Below, piece by piece: positions 1 through 47,877 of a stretch of 64,000 nucleotides of DNA (the stretch's first letter is position 1; each line of letters begins with the position of its first letter). The notes under the pieces were generated by a model. It did no database searches and had not been told where the DNA came from. It was given only the letters and a program-made list of their open reading frames with translations. This DNA is from Escarpia spicata (lineage: Eukaryota > Annelida > Polychaeta > Sabellida > Siboglinidae), in NCBI GenBank assembly GCA_963995525.1, contig OZ023217.1:2696627-2760626 (forward strand), read 5' to 3'. The position numbers and the translations under genes are program-made.

Positions 1-140
1 CTCATTAGTTATTTAAATTAGTCAATCCATATCCAGTTGTATTTTTAATGTGATGGCCTCGTCATGATGTAAAAAAATAGTTTTGACTGATTGACCCTGC
101 TATTGTATCAATTAACTGAGTGTTGGTGTTGATGTTGTAG

Positions 141-20287
<20,147 letters not shown>

Positions 20288-20747
20288 GCCACCAGGTGGT
20301 GTCAGTGTATCATCATTTCCGCACGTTCTGACATGCCACATTGTTCGGGTTGATTCGGTATAAAGGTGTATCTGGTGTTTTCGGTAGTATATTGATAGCA
20401 TTCCTGTTCCAAACGGTGTCGCCACCTATGAGGTTATAAAATATACCCGGGCCTACATCAAACACAATCTGACAAGATTTGTCTGAAATCTGCGTAGTAT
20501 CAAAAGTTTTGCTTATCGACCGCTGTAGATTTTCATTACATAGTTGTGGAAATCACAAGGAAATATGTAATTTATGATTTTTTCACTTGATCAAACGAAG
20601 TCCATGTTAAAACAAGATACATATATACAAAAATCCATATTGTATATATATGTGAAATCTGTATAATGAGGCATGTCGTTTGGCTGTAATCAATACACAT
20701 TCACAGATGTCAACATCTGTTTGTGTAAAAGTACTCATGGAAAACGG
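20288..20747 (+). other. Start of the ACSL-like 3' untranslated region
   Basis: 460 bases directly after the stop codon. I find no AATAAA or ATTAAA here, so the transcript may run on into the following arrays (inference). Confidence 0.5.
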
Positions 20748-23700
20748 GAAACATGTTTCACGCTGGAGAGTGATAGTGTTGACACTGACACACCACCCAT
20801 GAATGAAACATGTTTCACACTGGAGGGTGATAGTGTTGACACTGACACACCACCCATGAATGAAACATGTTTCACACTGGAGGGTGGCAGTGTTGACACT
20901 GACACACCACCCATGAATGAAACATGTTTCACACTGGAGGGTGGCAGTGTTGACACTGACACACCACCCATGAATGAAACATGTTTCACACTGGAGGGTG
21001 GCAGTGTTGACACTGACACACCACCCATGAATGAAACATGTTTCACACTGGAGAGTGATAGTGTTGACACTGACACACCACCCATGAATGAAACATGTTT
21101 CACACTGGAGGGTGGCAGTGTTGACACTGACACACCACCCATGAATGAAACATGTTTCACACTGGAGAGTGATAGTGTTGACACTGACACACCACCCATG
21201 AATGAAACATGTTTCACACTGGAGGGTGGCAGTGTTGACACTGACACACCACCCATGAATGAAACATGTTTCACACTGGAGGGTGGCAGTGTTGACACTG
21301 ACACACCACCCATGAATGAAACATGTTTCACACTGGAGAGTGATAGTGTTGACACTGACACACCACCCATGAATGAAACATGTTTCACACTGGAGGGTGG
21401 CAGTGTTGACACTGACACACCACCCATGAATGAAACATGTTTCACACTGGAGAGTGATAGTGTTGACACTGACACACCACCCATGAATGAAACATGTTTC
21501 ACACTGGAGGGTGATAGTGTTGACACTGACACACCACCCATGAATGAAACATGTTTCACACTGGAGAGTGATAGTGTTGACACTGACACACCACCCATGA
21601 ATGAAACATGTTTCACACTGGAGGGTGGCAGTGTTGACACTGACACACCACCCATGAATGAAACATGTTTCACACTGGAGGGTGGCAGTGTTGACACTGA
21701 CACACCACCCATGAATGAAACATGTTTCACACTGGAGGGTGGCAGTGTTGACACTGACACACCACCCATGAATGAAACATGTTTCACACTGGAGGGTGGC
21801 AGTGTTGACACTGACACACCACCCATGAATGAAACATGTTTCACACTGGAGGGTGGCAGTGTTGACACTGACACACCACCCATGAATGAAACATGTTTCA
21901 CACTGGAGGGTGGCAGTGTTGACACTGACACACCACCCATGAATGAAACATGTTTCACACTGGAGGGTGGCAGTGTTGACACTGACACACACCACCCATG
22001 AATGAAACATGTTTCACACTGGAGGGTGGCAGTGTTGACACTGACACACCACCCATGAATGAAACATGTTTCACACTGGAGGGTGGCAGTGTTGACACTG
22101 ACACACCACCCATGAATGAAACATGTTTCACACTGGAGGGTGGCAGTGTTGACACTGACACACCACCCATGAATGAAACATGTTTCACACTGGAGGGTGG
22201 CAGTGTTGACACTGACACACCACCCATGAATGAAACATGTTTCACACTGGAGGGTGGCAGTGTTGACACTGACACACCACCCATGAATGAAACATGTTTC
22301 ACACTGGAGGGTGGCAGTGTTGACACTGACACACCACCCATGAATGAAACATGTTTCACACTGGAGGGTGGCAGTGTTGACACTGACACACCACCCATGA
22401 ATGAAACATGTTTCACACTGGAGGGTGGCAGTGTTGACACTGACACACCACCCATGAATGAAACATGTTTCACACTGGAGGGTGGCAGTGTTGACACTGA
22501 CACACCACCCATGAATGAAACATGTTTCACACTGGAGGGTGGCAGTGTTGACACTGACACACACACATCCATGAATGAAACATGTTTCACACTGGAGGGT
22601 GGCAGTGTTGACACTGACACACCACCCATGAATGAAACATGTTTCACACTGGAGGGTGGCAGTGTTGACACTGACACACCACCCATGAATGAAACATGTT
22701 TCACACTGGAGGGTGGCAGTGTTGACACTGACACACATCCATGAATGAAACATGTTTCACACTGGAGGGTGGCAGTGTTGACACTGACACACCACCCATG
22801 AATGAAACATGTTTCACACTGGAGGGTGGCAGTGTTGACACTGACACACCACCCATGAATGAAACATGTTTCACACTGGAGGGTGGCAGTGTTGACACTG
22901 ACACACCACCCATGAATGAAACATGTTTCACACTGGAGGGTGATAGTGTTGACACTGACACACCACCCATGAATGAAACATGTTTCACACTGGAGGGTGG
23001 CAGTGTTGACACTGACACACCACCCATGAATGAAACATGTTTCACACTGGAGGGTGGCAGTGTTGACACTGACACACCACCCATGAATGAAACATGTTTC
23101 ACACTGGAGGGTGGCAGTGTTGACACTGACACACACACATCCATGAATGAAACATGTTTCACACTGGAGGGTGGCAGTGTTGACACTGACACACACACAT
23201 CCATGAATGCAACATGTTTCACACTGGAGGGTGGCAGTGTTGACACTGACACACACACATCCATGAATGAAACATGTTTCACACTGGAGGGTGGCAGTGT
23301 TGACACTGACACACACACATCCATGAATGAAACATGTTTCACTCTGGAGAGTGGCAGTGTTGACACTGACACACACACATCCATGAATGAAACATGTTTC
23401 ACACTGGAGGGTGGAAGTGTTGACACTGACACACACACATCCATGAATGAAACATGTTTCACTCTGGAGAGTGGCAGTGTTGACACTGACACACACACAT
23501 CCATGAATGAAACATGTTTCACACCGGAGGGTGGCAGTGTTGACACTGACACACACACATCCATGAATGCAACATGTTTCACACTGGAGGGTGGCAGTGT
23601 TGACACTGACACACACACACACACACACATCTATGAATGAAACATGTTTCACACTGGAGGGTGGCAGTGTTGACACTGACACACACACATCCATGAATGA

Positions 23701-24540
23701 AACATGTTTCACACTGGAGGGTGGCAGTGTTGACACTGACATACACACATCCATGAATGAAACATGTTTCACACTGGAGGGTGGCAGTGTTGACACTGAC
23801 ACACACACATCCATGAATGAAACATGTTTCACACTGGAGGGTGGCAGTGTTGACACTGACACACACACATCCATGAATGAAACATGTTTCACACTGGAGG
23901 GTGGAAGTGTTGACACTGACATACACACATCCATGAATGAAACATGTTTCACACTGGAGGGTGGCAGTGTTGACACTGACACACACACACCCATGAATGT
24001 AACATGTTTCACACTGGAGGGTGGCAGTGTTGACACTGACACACACACATCCATGAATGAAACATGTTTCGCGCTGGAGGGTGGAAGTGTTGACACTGAC
24101 ACACATCCATGAATGAAACATGTTTCACACTGGAGGGTGGCAGTGTTGACACTGACACACACACATCCATGAATGAAACATGTTTCACACTGGAGGGTGG
24201 CAGTGTTGACACTGACACACATCCATGAATGAAACATGTTTCACACTGGAGGGTGACAGTGTTGACACTGACACACACACATCCATGAGTGAAACATGTT
24301 TCACACTGGAGAGTGACAGTGTTGACACTGACACACACACATCCATGAATGAAACATGTTTCACTCTGGAGAGTGGCAGTGTTGACACTGACACACACAC
24401 ATCCATGAATGTAACATGTTTCACGCTGGAGAGTGGCAGTGTTGACACTGTCACACACACATCCATAAATGAAACATGTTTCATGCTGGAGAGTGGCAGT
24501 GTTGACACTGACACACAAACACACCCATGAATGAAACATG
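20748..24540. repeat. 57-bp (later 60-bp) tandem array, about 65 copies
   Basis: Unit gaaacatgtttcacactgga / gggtggcagtgttgacactg / acacaccacccatgaat is 57 bp up to about 23100. Beyond that the end becomes acacacacatccatgaat and the unit 60 bp. Each unit holds the perfect 14-bp palindrome TGAAACATGTTTCA and the hairpin CAGTGT-TG-ACACTG. Open frames occur on both strands and break where 57 or 60 becomes another length (e.g. 21990, 22736), which argues against coding. Confidence 0.97.
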
Positions 24541-24804
24541 GCTGTCGTTTGTTTATCTGACAGCCTTCGATGTGTAATCGTAGACCCGGCTTGTGGTTTT
24601 AGTTATTTATCTATTTATTTCAACTTGATCCGTGGTTACAAGATCGGCTCTAAGAACATTGCTCAGGTACGGGGTGAGCGCATAAATTTGCAAACTAAAA
24701 AAATGTATAGCATGACATCTGGGTGGATTGGTCATCACCACGTACTGCGGAGTAAATCACAACTGAATTTATATCAATGCACATTGACAATATTGTGGAT
24801 ATGA
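24541..24804. other. Unique spacer between two arrays
   Basis: 264 bases with a chance open frame; no recognisable protein or signal. Confidence 0.5.
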
Positions 24805-26035
24805 GAACCAGGCAGCGTGGTGGGTCAAATTTTGGCTAGTGCGTCACGTCAGTTGAATCAGAACCAGGCAGCGTGGTGGGTCAAATCTTGGCTAGTGCGT
24901 CACGTCAGTTGAATCAGAACCAGGCAGCGTGGTGGGTCAAGTCTTGGCTGCTGTGTCACGTCAGTTGAATCAGAACCAGGCAGCGTGGTGGGTCAAGTCT
25001 TGGCTACTGTGTCACGTCAGTTGAATCAGAACCAGGCAGCGTGGTGGGTCAAGTCTTGGCTACTGTGTCACGTCAGTTGAATCAGAACCAGGCAGCGTGG
25101 TGGGTCAAGTCTTGGCTACTGTGTCACGTCAGTTGAATCAGAACCAGGCAGCGTGGTGGGTCAAGTCTTGGCTACTGTGTCACGTCAGTTGAATCAGAAC
25201 CAGGCAGCGTGGTGGGTCAAGTCTTGGCTACTGTGTCACGTCAGTTGAATCAGAACCAGGCAGCGTGGTGGGTCAAGTCTTGGCTACTGTGTCACGTCAG
25301 TTGAATCAGAACCAGGCAGCGTGGTGGGTCAAGTCTTGGCTACTGTGTCACGTCAGTTGAATCAGAACCAGGCAGCGTGGTGGGTCAAGTCTTGGCTACT
25401 GTGTCACGTCAGTTGAATCAGAACCAGGCAGCGTGGTGGGTCAAGTCTTGGCTACTGTGTCACGTCAGTTGAATCAGAACCAGGCAGCGTGGTGGGTCAA
25501 GTCTTGGCTACTGTGTCACGTCAGTTGAATCAGAACCAGGCAGCGTGGTGGGTCAAGTCTTGGCTACTGTGTCACGTCAGTTGAATCAGAACCAGGCAGC
25601 GTGGTGGGTCAAGTCTTGGCTACTGTGTCACGTCAGTTGAATCAGAACCAGGCAGCGTGGTGGGTCAAGTCTTGGCTACTGTGTCACGTCAGTTGAATCA
25701 GAACCAGGCAGCGTGGTGGGTCAAGTCTTGGCTACTGTGTCACGTCAGTTGAATCAGAACCAGGCAGCGTGGTGGGTCAAGTCTTGGCTACTGTGTCACG
25801 TCAGTTGAATCAGAACCAGGCAGCGTGGTGGGTCAAGTCTTGGCTACTGTGTCACGTCAGTTGAATCAGAACCAGGCAGCGTGGTGGGTCAAGTCTTGGC
25901 TACTGTGTCACGTCAGTTGAATCAGAACCAGGCAGCGTGGTGGGTCAAGTCTTGGCTACTGTGTCACGTCAGTTGAATCAGAACCAGGCAGCGTGGTGGG
26001 TCAAGTCTTGGCTACTGTGTCACGTCAGTTGAATC
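24805..26035. repeat. 56-bp tandem array, 22 copies, almost identical
   Basis: Unit gaaccaggcagcgtggtggg / tcaagtcttggctactgtgt / cacgtcagttgaatca. Units 4-22 look identical. Units 1-3 carry stepwise differences (caaatttt..agtgcg, caaatctt..agtgcg, caagtctt..gctgtg). Confidence 0.97.
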
Positions 26036-28536
26036 CGGCGGCAATTGGTGCTTTTGGAAGCCATTTTGAATCACTCAAAGTCTGAAGTCCATCACCCCAT
26101 AATGGTGGAGTTAGGGTTTGATCCAGTATGAAACACTGCTTTTTGTGACTTTGCGACTATGAGATGACCCCTAAGTTGCCCAATTTTAATTATGATTGAT
26201 ATCGGTGTCTGACCTTGTTATATCGGTGCAGATTATATGTCTTGCACTTGCAATTTGTTCTATTTACAGCAGCACCTTTAAAGACTATAGTGATGTTTTA
26301 AATTATAGCAGTTTTTATATAATGGTTGTTATGATATAGTTCTTTGATGTATGCATGTTATTCCTTGCACATACTGTTTTATTGAGTTGTTTGTATTTGT
26401 ATGTGGTTGATGAATGGTTTTTGTGTGGATATTTTGCCGCAATATTGAAGGGGTATCTTTGCTAGGATTTATTTAGCTTTTCTTACATGTGGTAAAAATC
26501 TGAGGACCTTCCCCTGGTACATCTTGTTTGTTACACATGTGATAGGTTACTGCTATACAATGTGACACAACATGAGTTAGGAGGTGTATTGTTTTATCTA
26601 ACCTGGCATATTGGTACAGGGCCAATATGCTATTTGTGAACAGACATTCATTTCAAGGTCGAGGCAGTTCCATGAGTGACAGGTGTCACAAGACCAAATA
26701 TAAGTATCCCAGATTTAATTATAACATTATTTAGCATAAGAACAAAATATCCCTTTGACATAAAACCAGTTAAATCCTTGCAAAAATACAATGGCAAAAT
26801 AGATGCCGGCGTAACCTTCTAGCAAACACGTACAATGTGCCAAATATGAGTTAAATGATGCTACACAGCTGCTGCATTTTGCTTATTTATAACCAATTCT
26901 TCCTGCACACTGAGTATTTGTTGGTCTCTCTCACATGATGCTGAAGCTTCTATTGCTTTTATTAAGATTGTATAATACAAAAAACACATTCTAAATACGT
27001 TACAGATAAATCTATAAAACTATCAACCGTACAGAGTTTGATTTCAGTTCATCAAACTGTTTGTTCACAATTTTTAATGTAATCTTCATACTAGAATAAA
27101 TATGATGAAGGTATAGTTCCCACCAAATTACTATAAATAGCGTTGTAACATATTTTGCAATTTGAATGTTGCATCCATACAAATAGTGCAAACTCATTGC
27201 TTTAACTAACAAAGTTACATTGATTATTGATGTATCGATCTCGCAAGTTACAACCAGAAATACTGTGTTCTAGTCTGTTTACATTGATGACAAACTTTGG
27301 TATGATAACTTGTGAACAGTGATTATTAATACCAGTACTAACGTTGAAACTGAACACTGCCATTATATGCATCTTGGTGTTTTAATAAAAAACGCACACA
27401 GTAAATAGTCACAAAAAGCAGCATGATCCCAGGTGTTAGCACACCTTTTTACTGCTGTTTTATCAATTTAGAGTAGTTATATGATAAATAAAATGCTCAC
27501 AGTTCAGAAGAATGTAGTTTGTATGCAGTAATATGTTTGTGTTACAGTTGACGATAAATGTTTTCATTCTAATGTAAAAAACATGCTTGAAATGTAATAT
27601 TGATACTCATGTGTAGTCTGGTCTCACAGTTACGTGTTTACAAATGTATCATTTTTGTCACTACATGTACATTTTTTTACAAATCTCGTAAGATTTGAAA
27701 CTTATAATTGTCACAGGATTTAAAAATAACAAAAAAAAGTTTATTTGAACAGTTAGAGAAGGGTTTAAAAATAAGAAAATGTTTATTTGAACTGTTAGAC
27801 GAACCTGTTCCTAGTCACTCTTATAAATGAATATAATTAGTGTAAGTTGATATATTTAAAAAGTATGTTTTATTCCGCACCCCTATCGCTGTGTAATGTT
27901 TACCTCATGTGGGGATCGATAGGATAGTCTTTGTTCTAAGACTATTCTTGCTACAGCTAAAACGATTGTTTATTGCTACTTTATGAGGTATACATGTACT
28001 CATCACCACTTTCATCAACTAAGTCCTCCCCATTTGTCTGTGGGATACCGTCTGTATTTACCAACCCGGTCAACATTCCAACACATGCAACATATCACTG
28101 TATTCTAGCTAAGCCGACTTCAGATCTCCCGTTTTCACCTTCTACAAGTTGTAAAATAATGGGTTAGGGAGAAGTGGAATCTGCCTGCTAGATATGGAAG
28201 GTCCTGATAAGCAAATAGAAACGACGGCGGCTGTGTATTACAAGGCCTTGTTATACTTCATGTCGTAGCCAGTAGTTGCTGCCATTTTAACCTCGTCTTC
28301 ATGTGTCACACAGACGTGGTTTAAGAGTCATGCGAGTGGTAATTTTGTTTATCTGTACATGTGTTGTGGTATATACCTTGTTCTGTCACCAACAGTCTCC
28401 AGTTGCATATGTGGATGTTCTCATTTTAAATTGTTATATTTGACTGACTGTAACTTGTGTTCTGAATTGGTTGAATAAAATCATTGTGAGCAATGAGATC
28501 AGTCATTTACAACCTGCGCACGCATGAACAGCACAC
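26036..28536. other. 2.5 kb AT-rich non-coding sequence downstream of ACSL
   Basis: No exon found on either strand. First AATAAA after the ACSL stop is at 27095-27100; another lies at 28474-28479 followed by GT-containing sequence. Either could be the ACSL polyadenylation signal, so this may be distal 3'UTR (inference). Confidence 0.45.
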
Positions 28537-30570
28537 ACACACACACTGTCACATGCATGCACGTACACTGTCACACACATGGTCTCACACACACACACAC
28601 TGTCACATGCATGCACGTACACTGTCACACACACACACACATGGTCTCTCACACACACACTGTCACATGCATGCACGTACACTGTCACACATACACACGG
28701 TGTCTCACACACACAGTGTCACGCACGCACGCACATACACTGTCACACACACGCACGTACACTGTCACACGCACGCACATACACTGTCACAAACACACAG
28801 TGTCACACACATGCACGTACACTGTCACACATACACACGGTGTCTCACACACACACACTGTCACACGCATGCACGTACACTGTCACACATACACACGGTC
28901 TCACACACACACACACTGTCACACGCATGCACGTACACTGTCACACATACACACGGTCTCACACACACACACACTGTCACACGCATGCACGTACACTGTC
29001 ACACACACACACGGTGTCTCACACACACACACTGTCACACGCATGCACGTACACTGTCACACACACACACGGTGTCTCACACACACACACTGTCACACGC
29101 ATGCACGTACACTGTCACACACACACACGGTGTCTCACACACACACTGTCACACGCATGCACGTACACTGTCACACATACACACGGTGTCTCACACACAC
29201 ACACTGTCACACGCATGCACGTACACTGTCACACATACACACGGTGTCTCACACACACACACTGTCACACGCATGCACGTACACTGTCACACACACACAC
29301 GGTGTCTCACACACACACACTGTCACACGCATGCACATACACTGTCACACACACACACGGTGTCTCACACACACACACTGTCACACGCATGCACGTACAC
29401 TGTCACACACACACACGGTGTCTCACACACACACACTGTCACACGCATGCACGTACACTGTCACACACACATACGGTGTCTCACACACACACACTGTCAC
29501 ACGCATGCACGTACACTGTCACACACACACACGGTGTCTCACACACACACACTGTCACACGCATGCACGTACACTGTCACACATACACACGGTCTCACAC
29601 ACACACACACTGTCACACGCATGCACGTACACTGTCACACACACACACTGTCACACGCATGCACGTACACTGTCACACACACACACACTGTCACACGCAT
29701 GCACGTACACTGTCACACATGGTCTCTCACACACACGGTGTCTCACGCACACTGTCACACACATGCACGCACGCACATACACTGTCACACACATGCACAT
29801 ACATTGTCACACACACACACCGTGTCACACGCATGCACATACACTGTCACACACACACCGTGTCACATGCATGCACATACACTGTCACACACATGCACAT
29901 ACATTGTCACACACACACACCGTGTCACACGCATGCACATACACTGTCACACACATGCACATACACTGTCACACACACACCGTGTCACACGCATGCACAT
30001 ACACTGTCACACACACACCGTGTCACACGCATGCACATACACTGTCACACACACACAGTGTCACACACATGCACATACACTGTCACACACACAGTGTCAC
30101 ACACATGCACGTACATTGTCACACACATGCACGTACACTGTCACACACACACAGTGTCACACACATGCACATACATTGTCACACACACACATGCACGTAC
30201 ACTGTCACACACACATGCACGTACACTGTCACACACACACAGTGTCACACATGCACATACATTGTCACACACACACATGCACGTACACTGTCACACACAC
30301 ATGCACGTACACTGTCACACACACACAGTGTCACACACATGCACATACATTGTCACACACACACAGTGTCACACACATGCACGTACACTGTCACACACAC
30401 ATGCACGTACACTGTCACACACACACATGCACATACATTGTCACACACATGCACGTACACTGTCACACACACATGCACGTACACTGTCACACACACAGTG
30501 TCACACACATGCACATACATTGTCACACACATGCACGTACACTGTCACACACACACAGTGTCACACAGTC
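28537..30570. repeat. CA-rich compound minisatellite, 2 kb
   Basis: Repeated blocks of (CA)n with actgtcacac(g)catgcacgtacactgtc and ggtgtctcac. In the regular middle part gcatgc recurs every 56-58 bp (28983, 29041, 29099, 29155). It separates the convergent ACSL and POP5 genes. All three plus frames are open for about 700 codons (His/Thr-rich), which is an artefact. Confidence 0.95.
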
Positions 30571-30971
30571 GATTTACCTTCTTCCCGTGGCATTCTGACT
30601 GTCATCAGCAATCTTAATGAGGTGGCTACCAGTAGATGTACGCCTGGTGAAGAATGCTGATAACAGCCGAAACATCGCTGAAAAAGCTAAACTGTGAAAT
30701 AGGTCAATGTATACGACTCATTTCAACCATCCACTGATCCAGTCTGATGAACCTCTTCACTCAACTTTATTTTTCTCAGAAAAAGATATTTTTGTCACCT
30801 AGAATTTCAACAAACAGTACAACAAAATGTCCGACAACTTTATATTGTCTGTCAGTTGTATTAACTGTCTGGTACTTGGTAACGGCTGCCTTCCTACTGT
30901 GGATACACAATCAAGTGAACCTCAAAAACTAGTAGACCAACGCTGGACTCTCTTGGCTACGATTGCTGACT
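30571..30971. other. Intergenic sequence at the POP5 3' side
   Basis: Unique sequence with gctgataacagccgaaac, which loosely resembles 3' ends of some retroelements. It holds the candidate POP5 poly(A) signal. Confidence 0.4.
30766..30771 (-). terminator. Candidate POP5 polyadenylation signal
   Basis: AATAAA on the minus strand (tttatt on plus), about 540 bases after the POP5 stop. The intervening 3'UTR would contain the 65-bp array. Confidence 0.4.
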
Positions 30972-31298
30972 TGGCCTTGCACGGGTCATGTTTGACCAGG
31001 AATGTCATGGTAGTGACGGTACAGTTCTAATCCCATGGGCCTTGCACGGGTCATGTTTGACCAGGAATATCATGGTAGTGACGGTACAGTTCTAATCCCA
31101 TGGGCCTTGCACGGGTCATGTTTGACCAGGAATGTCATGGTAGTGACGGTACAGTTCTAATCCCATGGGCCTTGCACGGGTCATGTTTGACCAGGAATGT
31201 CATGGTAGTGACGGTACAGTTCTAATCCCATGGGCCTTGCACGGGTCATGTTTGACCAGGAATGTCATGGTAGTGACGGTACAGTTCTAATCCCATGG
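30972..31298. repeat. 65-bp tandem array, 5 copies (POP5 3'UTR)
   Basis: Unit gggccttgcacgggtcatgt ... cagttctaatcccat recurs every 65 bp. It contains the perfect palindrome CCCATGGG. The array edge is 12 bases from the POP5 stop codon, so it is almost certainly transcribed in the POP5 3'UTR. Confidence 0.93.
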
Positions 31299-31309
31299 TG
31301 CAGTAGACA

Positions 31310-45890
<14,581 letters not shown>

Positions 45891-46624
45891 GTTCATGTAT
45901 TGTTACATTACAATAGTTGAAAATTATCTTAATAAAAGTCAACACTTCACGCTGGGTGTTAGATGCGATTATCCAGCCGCCGTGAGGTGGCAGCATTGCC
46001 CCGTCACAACGGACTGGAATATTAAAGCTCCAGGTAGGGGGCTTTACCCCAGATTCGAGTAGAGACGATGCTTGGCTCTCAGGCCAACTATGAAGTAACA
46101 AATTCAATAAGGATACACTTTTTTATCAGATAATACTATTCTATAATAATAATACATTTATTCGTACTAAAATTGTACAATTCAACTAAATCAATGCCCT
46201 TGGTGGCCGTGGAAATGTTCTGCCATTATGGCTGTGCCTCTGGCGGCCGTGTACATGTTTTGGCATTCTGGCTGTGTGCCCTTGGTGGCTGTGTAACTGT
46301 TCTGCCATTCTTGGGATACCCTCGGTGGCTTTGTAATTATTTGTTCCGTTGCAATTCCTTAGTTACAGAGGTTGGCATTATTACCCATACGCTTTTATGA
46401 CTATCCTGGTTTTGGTTTTATGGTACAGAACATACTGTTGGTGGCAGTATATATTAATGCAATTACAGTGTGTAACGTTTGTATATTTGTGTTTCGTTCC
46501 TACTTTGGCCTGCTTCCATATTAGCTAGAATGAATTTACCTAGCGGTATGGGTTCATTATAATGTTCATTATAAAAAATATATGACCCAGTGTCTGCCCG
46601 GCTTTCCTTTCTCAATGTTTCAGA
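45891..46624. other. POP5 upstream region and 5' flank of the DIRS-like element
   Basis: Includes four diverged copies of a roughly 43-bp motif (c)ccttggtggccgtg...ttctgccat at about 46196-46345, possibly subterminal repeats of the retroelement. The POP5 promoter should lie near 45900-46100, but no motif is convincing. Confidence 0.45.
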
Positions 46625-46817
46625 ATGCCTCCAAAACGTAAACGTTCTACAAAAGCGCCAGCTCGTTATCGCGAGACAGTCGTGGGACCTCCTCGCAAAC
46701 GAGCCAGGACGGTTGATGGGGACTGGCCCGAGGAAAGGACATCCACAACCATGGCGATGGTTCCACCAGCCCCAGTGTTGTCAGCACCTCCTCCAACTGG
46801 CGAGATTGGTATCCTAC
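46625..46817 (+). pseudogene. DIRS-like gag, N-terminal part
   Basis: ATG 46625 gives a very basic start (MPPKRKRSTKAPARYRETVV), then a Pro/Ala-rich stretch ending TGEIGIL, where the reading frame is broken by an inserted element. The last 7 bases (ATCCTAC) are the target-site duplication. Confidence 0.75.
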
Positions 46818-47870
46818 TGAATTATAGTCGGAATGCACCACTACCTGAATGCACAAAACCTAGTCGCAATGCTCCAACCGCGTAGTCGGAATGCTCCAAC
46901 GGCGTAGTCACAATGCTCCAACGGTCTGGTCGCAATGCACCACTTTTGGTCGGAATGCCCCACTGATTGTAAAATTGCCAAACCTTTGCATACATATAGA
47001 TAATACAATTGTATATATTAAAACTTTAAATATTAAATGCATAATTAATATAGAAATAACATGTTTCGTTGACTTTCTGTACATCCTTAAAAGTAAACTA
47101 TGTTTTGTCTTCGCATACACGTGTATGATTGTATTACATAACCTATAATTAAATATCGATTACATATTGTCCTTTAATGTGTAGAAGTCATGTATTAATA
47201 ACCTAATAGGCATCCGGCTCATGCGTTGAGCAGATCTTTTACGTTGGTTGTTTTGGATGTGTGCCCACACTAATTGGCTAGCTACTCTGGCATTGTTTTA
47301 TTGAGCATGTCGGTTTGTTTGAATAACGGCATTGTACCAAAAAGATTGTACAATGTACATTGAAATAAAGCTTTTGACATCAAAGAAATCTAATTTATGT
47401 TGGTTTGGACAGCGGGTTGAATACGGGGAGGGACTACATATATATACCTTTATTATGTTATGGTTGATATCGTAAATGTATTATATATATATAATACATT
47501 TACGATATCAACCATATTACTATATATGTATATATATATATATATACATACATACATATATAGTAATATACGCAAAGTTGCGTGGGCGATACTTAAAGAA
47601 GTTATTATACTAGCTGACTTGCCCGGCGTTGCCCGTGGAAAAACTAACAAACCAACAAACAAACAGAGAAACCATAATGTTTTATAATATATACTATAGA
47701 TACCATAAGAGGTGCATTGCGCCAAACCATTGGAGCATTGCGACCAGGCGGTTGGGGCATTGCGACCAGGCGTTTGGGGCATTGCGACCACGCGGTTGGA
47801 GCATTGCGACTAGGCAGTTGGTGCATTGCGACTGGTGCATTCAGGCAGAGGTGCATTCCGACCATTACCC
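46818..47870. mobile_element. Foldback/MITE-like DNA element inserted in gag
   Basis: Flanked by the direct repeat ATCCTAC (46811-46817 and 47871-47877). The arms, about 46825-46970 and 47707-47865, are inverted copies built from tandem variants of gtcgcaatgctccaac(c/g)g. The outer ends share GGTCGGAATGCACC / TAGTCGGAATGCACC followed by ctgcctgaatgcac / ctacctgaatgcac. The 740-bp centre is AT-rich and holds a 58-bp perfect palindrome (47459-47516). No transposase is present. Without the insert plus one duplication, the gag frame is continuous. Confidence 0.82.
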
Positions 47871-47877
47871 ATCCTAC

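Noticed and set aside
20607..24539. ORFs of 442, 467, 672 and 760 codons (ETCFTLEGG..., CFIHGWCVSVNT...)
   Set aside because: These are readings of the 57/60-bp array. They are open on both strands and are cut wherever a unit has a different length, which selection on a protein would not allow.
28493..30660. Three roughly 700-codon His/Thr-rich ORFs
   Set aside because: CA-rich repeat open in all three plus frames at once; low complexity, no domain.
30630..30690. Hammerhead-ribozyme-like string (ctgataacagccgaaac)
   Set aside because: GAAAC is present, but the core CUGANGA reads CTGATAA and no flanking stems could be paired convincingly.
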